Shown one piece after another: positions 7,374 to 11,638 of a stretch of 11,638 bases of DNA; position 1 is the stretch's first letter; each line of letters starts with the position of its first letter. A model generated the notes under the pieces. That model was not told where the DNA came from and did not search any database. It was given only the letters and a program-made list of their open reading frames with translations. The translations under genes were made by a program, and so were the position numbers. This DNA comes from Akkermansiaceae bacterium UBA7890 (GTDB taxonomy: Bacteria; Verrucomicrobiota; Verrucomicrobiia; Verrucomicrobiales; Akkermansiaceae). Location of the stretch: positions 1-11,638 of the forward strand of contig DLRK01000151.1 of assembly GCA_002501065.1 (NCBI GenBank). The letters run 5' to 3'.

Positions 7374-7433
7374 CTGAAAGGAAATTGGGTTTTCGTCAAA
7401 ACGCTGGACCGGACTGGCAGGCCGGGGCGAGTG
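7374..7433 (+). repeat. Direct repeat copy B, downstream of the gamma-glutamylation operon
   Basis: This is the second copy of the repeat at 2451-2510, same orientation, 46 of 60 positions identical without gaps. Shared blocks are CTGAAAG (7374-7380), TTCGTCAAA (7392-7400) and GGCAGGCCGGGG (7416-7427). It lies just after the operon terminator, so the two copies bracket the four-gene operon. On the reverse strand both copies read in the same frame as a similar short peptide (PGLPARSGALTKNQF in A, PGLPVRSSVLTKTQF in B), but neither belongs to a gene I can support. Confidence 0.75.
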
Positions 7434-7649
7434 GGGAGCTGACTCCGGTGAGAAATAGACAACTGGAATCAGACTGCCCGGGGACTGGAGAGAGAGGGGT
7501 GGGAATCGGGGCTTGGTCCTGTAGCGAAGCACCCCGGCCGCTGCCTGTGGTGGTCCCGGGGTGTGAAATCTCCTCTTTTCAAGGGAAATGAACCCTTTGA
7601 AGCAGGTCGCGAGCGTAGGAAAACCGGTTCTTCGTGATCGATTCGCGAA
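7434..7649. other. Intergenic remainder with hairpins, no gene seen
   Basis: This is the rest of the 339-bp gap between the operon and the esterase gene. It holds a perfect eight-base-pair inverted repeat (CACCCCGG at 7530-7537, CCGGGGTG at 7556-7563; 18-base loop), a smaller bulged hairpin around 7578-7601, and a ten-base palindrome ATTCGCGAAT (7641-7650) touching the esterase stop codon. Short open frames here have no recognisable product. The hairpins could stop the convergent minus-strand transcript, but none has a clean T-run in that direction. Confidence 0.45.
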
Positions 7650-8861
7650 TTATTTCTTCATCAGTTTCAACATGGTTTCCGCGTAGGCTTTTCCCATGAG
7701 GGCGAATGTCTTCGCGCAACCCAGATAATGGTAGCCGGCGTTGGATGCACCACGGGCACGTAAGGAGGCCTCCTCAGGCGAGATCAGCCCGGCTTCGAAT
7801 TTCTTCACGGCGGCTTCCATTTCCTTGCGAGTCATATTGCCCTTATCCACTTCGTTCTTCTTCAGCTGATATCGCTTCCGCTTAACCTGTTCATATTTAC
7901 CTTGAATGGTTGCCAGCGGTTCATCCCAGAATTGGCCGGTGTGGATCGCGGCCACATTCCCTCTGAATTCCGGATAGGAGGAAGGGGCCGCCATCGCTTT
8001 GCGAAATTCCTGATTGCCCTCATTCACCTTTTCAGGGGCCATTCCCCCCACGCCCATCACGCCAATAATAAACGGCATCTGTGGAGTGTTGAGGTCCTTG
8101 CGGACATCGCGGATGAAGTGAGCCAGCCACCCGCTGTATTTCTCAAACCGATTCTCTCTGCTGTCAGCGGGAAGCACGGGATATACTCCTCGATTGACCA
8201 TGTCGTTGAAACCCTGAAACCAGATGAAGCCTGAGATTTCGTATCCCTGCTTTGCGTCGTAGCTGGGACAAACTCGCTTGATGTCATCCAGGACATGTTT
8301 GATGTGGCCGAGCATCAGGCGGTAGTAGTGGCCATTCCGTGCTGCAGTGTTACGACCCTTCTCAAGGTCTTTTTCTGATCGCTGGTAGACACCGGAACTG
8401 GGCGACCGGAAATCATAAAAAAGCGACTTCCCGCCCCATGCCGTCTTGATGATCAGAATCGGCTCTTCAATTGCCTTGTCCATATAAAGTCCGAAAGTGA
8501 ACTCCGGGCCGATCTTCCCACCATCTTCCGTCGGATTGGACCGCGAACCGTAGCCTGATGTCAATCTGCCGAACCCTTCACCGTTGTCATCGCCTCGGCC
8601 CGTGAAGTAGGAAATCCAAACGTTGTCCGCCACTCTGGAGTTCCCTTTGGCATCACGCATTTCCTTCAGAATCGGAGCCGTCTCGGGAGAATCACCGATG
8701 TAGTCGAACGTTGCGACCTTCGCGTGCCCTTCCATGTTCGACTGGCCTGCCAGAATGAAAACCTTGATCGGTTTCTTGTCGGCGGCCAATGCCGGTGAGG
8801 CGGCTGGAGTCACCAGGAAGCACGAAGTCGCGACGAGCGAGAAATGACGGTGAAAAAACAT
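7650..8861 (-). CDS. Secreted sialate O-acetylesterase-type carbohydrate esterase (SASA domain, SGNH fold)
   Basis: This is a predicted exported carbohydrate esterase of 403 residues from the ATG at 8861. The first 26 residues form a signal peptide: basic MFFHRH, a hydrophobic stretch, then a likely cleavage site after PALA. I chose this start because earlier in-frame starts (8906 and 8957) would bury the signal behind extra residues. The SGNH-type domain begins at once: VFILAGQSNMEGH (34-46) carries nucleophile Ser 41, WFQGFND (214-220) is the third conserved block, and the catalytic His is probably H378 in NAGYHYLG (374-381). Family members often have WxQGE in the third block; Phe replaces the Glu here. 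Such enzymes remove acetyl groups from sialic acid or plant and algal polysaccharides; the substrate cannot be told from sequence. A charged, probably helical insertion at about 318-368 precedes the His motif. The neighbour upstream is another secreted protein on the same strand. Confidence 0.88.
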   Translation of the reverse strand: MFFHRHFSLVATSCFLVTPAASPALAADKKPIKVFILAGQSNMEGHAKVATFDYIGDSPETAPILKEMRDAKGNSRVADNVWISYFTGRGDDNGEGFGRLTSGYGSRSNPTEDGGKIGPEFTFGLYMDKAIEEPILIIKTAWGGKSLFYDFRSPSSGVYQRSEKDLEKGRNTAARNGHYYRLMLGHIKHVLDDIKRVCPSYDAKQGYEISGFIWFQGFNDMVNRGVYPVLPADSRENRFEKYSGWLAHFIRDVRKDLNTPQMPFIIGVMGVGGMAPEKVNEGNQEFRKAMAAPSSYPEFRGNVAAIHTGQFWDEPLATIQGKYEQVKRKRYQLKKNEVDKGNMTRKEMEAAVKKFEAGLISPEEASLRARGASNAGYHYLGCAKTFALMGKAYAETMLKLMKK

Positions 8862-9141
8862 GGATTCAAGTCCCAAGGAAGCGTGGCAGAGGGGAGTAAT
8901 ATTCATGATAATTCTGGCACGAGGCGAGCGAAAAAACAAATGGCCGAAAGCGTCCAATGAGCAATATGATTGTCAGCAACTGCCAGAAACTCCCTTTTAG
9001 GAATCGCTCTGGGCGACGGGATTGGTGGGTGCAAATGTGGAGATCAACTTGATGAAGCGGGAGTCGACGCCTACAGGCAGTTATTTGAGGTGAGCCTCAG
9101 GACCGAGGAGCAGGAAAAAAAGAGAAAACCAACGGCGCTGC

Positions 9142-11046
9142 CTAGGGCTTGCGCGGGTTGCGAGCGTAATAGAGAAACCCATCTTCAGCCCCCACCAGGA
9201 GATCCGGCACCTTATCTCCGTTCCAATCGACCACTGTCGGGCTGGTGGTATGGCTGGAAATATTCCGCTTAAACAGGGTGCCACGATTAATGAGCTTAAC
9301 CATCCCTTTGCGATCAGCCACGTTCTGCCAGAGTTCAGCGTTGGGACTGTTGCCCAATACATCAAGGCGCCCATCGCCGTCCCAGTCAGTAACACACAAC
9401 TTGCGCCGACCGCTGCCACCAGCAGACCGCGCGTTCAAACGGACAGAGCCGGTGTCTGTTTCGAAAATGCGCTGTGGTTCGTGAAGCTGCAGCTGACCAC
9501 CGCGTTTTGAGCGCGGGAAAATCGCAAGATACCCTTCGTGGTCGAGCATCAGGAGGTCATTGAGACCATCCCGGTTCCAGTCCACCCCCACCGGTGTAGT
9601 GCGCCATTGTGTAAGGAGCGCCTTTCCTTCAGGTCGCATCCATCCCCACTTGAGTAGCGGCTGTTTCTTCTGCCACTCCACTTCGATGGGTTGGGCAGCG
9701 GCGAGCCTGGGTGTCCTTCGGGTGCCGGTGTTCTGATACCAGACCACCTTGCCGAGGATGGAATTCACGATGAGATCCGGCAGTCCGTCGTGGTTCCAGT
9801 CAGTCACCGTCAGGGTGGTATAACCCCACTTGCTTTCACAGGGACCCTGAATGGATCCGTTGGCCCCAGCCATGATCCGCAAGGTTTTTCCCCCCGCTTG
9901 AAGGAGTTTGGGAGCAGCCCACCTGGGAGCTTCCTGCTTCGGGCCACTGAGGTTTTCAAGGAAAGCAATATAGCCGGCGGTATTGCCACAAATGATGTCC
10001 TCATCACCGTCCCCATCCCAATCGAACCCATCGGGCGTGGATAACGCACCAAACTTCACTTCATCCGCCTCCTGCCTGAAATACACCGGGGGCAGGAACC
10101 GCGGCAGCCCATCCTCGACATTTCCTGTATGTTCTACGAGCGCCACGCGCCCATCCTCATCGCCCACAATTAAATCAATATCTCCATCCTTATCCCAATC
10201 AACGGCACTGGGCAGAATCATTTCCAGATCCATCGTCAGAACCTGTCCCTTGTGCGTCAGTTTGCGGCCCGCAGCGTAGTCGGGAGTCTTGCGGGTGCCG
10301 GTGTTTTCGAAATAAGTGAAACTATCAACAAATTCACCACACAGGAGATCCAGATCCCCGTCCCCGTCAAAGTCCGCAAAATTGGGGGAGGGCCGGCCAT
10401 AAACATCCACCGGCTTCCCAGCCGCCTGCACCTTTGCTGGCTTCGCGTAGTTCGGCTTGGTAGTTGTACCCTCGTTGCGCATGAGATAAACGAATCCGTG
10501 CAGCGGCCCATTGGACCATTCGCCTTTAGGGTTATAGGCATTGTCCCAGCCGTAATCGTCCCACACCCCCACTGCCGCGATGAGGTCCAAGGCGCCGTCC
10601 CCATCGTAATCCACGTACTTCCATTGATTGGCGCGAATCTTGCGGTGCTTCTCCACCCGGGTTTCTGGATAGATCTTGCTGGTCTCCGCCAGGTCGGCGG
10701 ACACTTCAGCCCCCGGAACAAGATAGCGGGGTTTGCCAGCTACCCAGCTCACCTGAATATTGCGCCGGGAAGCATGGACCCGTTTGCCTGCCTTGAAGGC
10801 AGGAGTCTTGCCGCCGCCAGGATTTTCAAAGAACCAAATTCCTTCGTATGGCTTGCAGGGACAGTCGATGAGCAGGTCGAGGTCCCCATCCCTGTCCCAA
10901 TCCACCGGCATCGGCCAGGCCCACAGTCCCACCCCCAAATCCACCTTCAGGCCGGGGTTATTGTATTTTATGCGTTCAAGGTCGGCTGCCTTCAGCGCGC
11001 CGGTAATACAGAGGGAGACGCAAGCAACCCTGTTAAGGAAATTCAT
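9142..11046 (-). CDS. Secreted FG-GAP/VCBS repeat beta-propeller protein
   Basis: This is a predicted exported repeat protein of 634 residues. A signal peptide covers about residues 1-20 (MNFLNR, hydrophobic core, cleavage near LKA). Nine aspartate-rich calcium-binding loops of the FG-GAP/VCBS type follow, centred near residues 49, 146, 225, 283, 342, 416, 489, 554 and 607. Examples are DWDRDGDLDLL, DFDGDGDLDLL and DWDKDGDIDLI; the later loops are more divergent (DWNHDGLPDLI, DWNGDKVPDLL). Phrases such as WFFENPGGGKTPAF, YFENTGTRKTPDY and WYQNTGTRRTPRL recur between loops, giving blades of about 60-95 residues. The protein probably folds as a calcium-stabilised beta-propeller used for binding at the surface or outside the cell. 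No catalytic domain is seen, and the protein ends directly after the ninth repeat. It lies 280 bp from the esterase on the same strand, so a shared polysaccharide role is possible but unproven. The ATG at 11046 has no clear ribosome site. Confidence 0.9.
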   Translation of the reverse strand: MNFLNRVACVSLCITGALKAADLERIKYNNPGLKVDLGVGLWAWPMPVDWDRDGDLDLLIDCPCKPYEGIWFFENPGGGKTPAFKAGKRVHASRRNIQVSWVAGKPRYLVPGAEVSADLAETSKIYPETRVEKHRKIRANQWKYVDYDGDGALDLIAAVGVWDDYGWDNAYNPKGEWSNGPLHGFVYLMRNEGTTTKPNYAKPAKVQAAGKPVDVYGRPSPNFADFDGDGDLDLLCGEFVDSFTYFENTGTRKTPDYAAGRKLTHKGQVLTMDLEMILPSAVDWDKDGDIDLIVGDEDGRVALVEHTGNVEDGLPRFLPPVYFRQEADEVKFGALSTPDGFDWDGDGDEDIICGNTAGYIAFLENLSGPKQEAPRWAAPKLLQAGGKTLRIMAGANGSIQGPCESKWGYTTLTVTDWNHDGLPDLIVNSILGKVVWYQNTGTRRTPRLAAAQPIEVEWQKKQPLLKWGWMRPEGKALLTQWRTTPVGVDWNRDGLNDLLMLDHEGYLAIFPRSKRGGQLQLHEPQRIFETDTGSVRLNARSAGGSGRRKLCVTDWDGDGRLDVLGNSPNAELWQNVADRKGMVKLINRGTLFKRNISSHTTSPTVVDWNGDKVPDLLVGAEDGFLYYARNPRKP

Positions 11047-11205
11047 GGGTTGAGGATGGCAAAAGAAAAGAAGGAGATCAAATCACTGCCGGGAATTTCC
11101 TTTTTGGGGCTGTCTGGATGGGGGTCCGGGAGGAGAGAGGGTGCAAAGAACCGGGTCGTATCCCCGGAGTGGAGTGCAAGTGATCACCCAACATGCGGTC
11201 GCTCC

Positions 11206-11638
11206 TTATGGGTTGTCGAACTCTCTCTTGGGACCCTGATAGTACCACCAGTTCAGCACGAGACAGATCGCATAGTAGCCGGCAAATCCGTACAAGGCAT
11301 ACTCAGGGTGACCGGCTTCAATTTGTTGTCCAAACACCTTAGGGATAATAAATGCGCCATAAGCGGCAATCGCTGAGATCCATCCAAGAACAGGGCCTGC
11401 CTGTTCTTTACTGAAAATATATGGGACACTCCGGAAAGTAGAGCCGTTACCAATACCAGTGGTCAGGAACAGGATCATGAAGAAGGAGAAGAACGGCCAC
11501 CAAAATTCCTCAGGCGTATCGCTCTGCTTCGCCTGAATAACAAAATAGGCTACAGCTAAAGCTGCCAATATCTGCAGAATAGTACTAACACATGTCACCT
11601 TTGCCCCACTGTTGACCTTGTCAGCAATTATTCCCCCA
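11206..11638 (-). CDS. narK: NarK/NNP-family nitrate/nitrite transporter, C-terminal part (runs off the window)
   Basis: The reading frame is open to the right edge, so only about 144 C-terminal residues are present; the GTG at 11598 is internal and not a real start. The visible part begins with a cytoplasmic loop motif (GGIIADKVNSGAKVT), as between transmembrane helices 8 and 9 of major facilitator proteins. About four hydrophobic segments follow. One contains TTGIGNGSTFRSVP, matching the second nitrate-signature motif of the NNP family, then GWISAIAAYGAFIIPKVFG and a final helix ending in LNWWYY. The family moves nitrate and/or nitrite across the inner membrane by proton symport or nitrate/nitrite exchange. 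The N-terminal half, with the first nitrate signature, lies outside the window. No assimilatory or respiratory nitrate reductase gene is visible nearby. Confidence 0.9.
   Translation of the reverse strand, partial: GGIIADKVNSGAKVTCVSTILQILAALAVAYFVIQAKQSDTPEEFWWPFFSFFMILFLTTGIGNGSTFRSVPYIFSKEQAGPVLGWISAIAAYGAFIIPKVFGQQIEAGHPEYALYGFAGYYAICLVLNWWYYQGPKREFDNP

Noticed and set aside
9086..9099. Small hairpin TGAGG-TGAG-CCTCA downstream of the FG-GAP gene
   Set aside because: The stem is only five base pairs and no T-run follows it in the minus-strand direction, so a terminator call is not supported.
8970..9272. Plus-strand open frame of 100 codons in the esterase to FG-GAP gap
   Set aside because: Its second half lies antisense to the FG-GAP gene end, it has no recognisable motif, and its start lacks support.
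11130..11146. Short match to the reverse complement of the tRNA 3' end (GAGAGGGTG)
   Set aside because: Only nine bases match, in a low-complexity purine run and in inverted orientation; too short for an attachment-site repeat.
10252..11376. Plus-strand open frame of 374 codons opposite the FG-GAP gene
   Set aside because: It is antisense to the FG-GAP repeats; its repeated IPVPV-type phrases mirror the reversed Asp-rich loops and are not an independent protein.

Overview
The window looks like a bacterial chromosome segment of moderate to high GC. The secreted sialate-O-acetylesterase-type hydrolase, the large secreted FG-GAP/VCBS-repeat protein and the weak Shine-Dalgarno signals suggest a member of the Planctomycetes-Verrucomicrobia group. 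This is inference from gene content; no phylogenetic marker in the window settles it.

Layout, left to right. The left edge (1-22) carries the 3' end of a tRNA gene, most likely tRNA-Ser, with an encoded CCA. yaaA (peroxide-stress protein) and a PuuB-like FAD amine oxidase follow, both on the minus strand. Diverging from the oxidase is a tight plus-strand operon of four genes (2594-7310): a non-canonical glutamine synthetase-like ligase, an aldehyde dehydrogenase, an iron-type alcohol dehydrogenase and a class I glutamine amidotransferase-like hydrolase. It ends in a clear rho-independent terminator (7316-7337). After a 339-bp intergenic region come three minus-strand genes: a secreted SASA-family esterase, a secreted nine-repeat FG-GAP/VCBS protein, and the C-terminal end of a NarK-type nitrate/nitrite transporter that runs off the right edge.

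The coherent system is the 2.4-7.3 kb block. The ligase should attach glutamate to an amine, the dehydrogenases should oxidise the protected alcohol or aldehyde to an acid, and the amidohydrolase should release glutamate. With the divergent FAD oxidase this resembles the Puu putrescine pathway. With the alcohol dehydrogenase instead, it fits a gamma-glutamylated amino-alcohol route such as ethanolamine to glycine. The ligase has Trp where classical glutamine synthetase has its ammonia-site Glu (E327), which supports an organic amine substrate.

The most unusual structural signal is a pair of directly oriented imperfect repeats (about 77% identical over 60 bp) that bracket this operon, at 2451-2510 and 7374-7433. 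The operon between them is visibly richer in GC than the genes on either side (sampled 60-base lines: 63% and 72% inside, 50-53% outside). It may therefore be a cassette that arrived as a unit, or the repeats may belong to a dispersed intergenic family.
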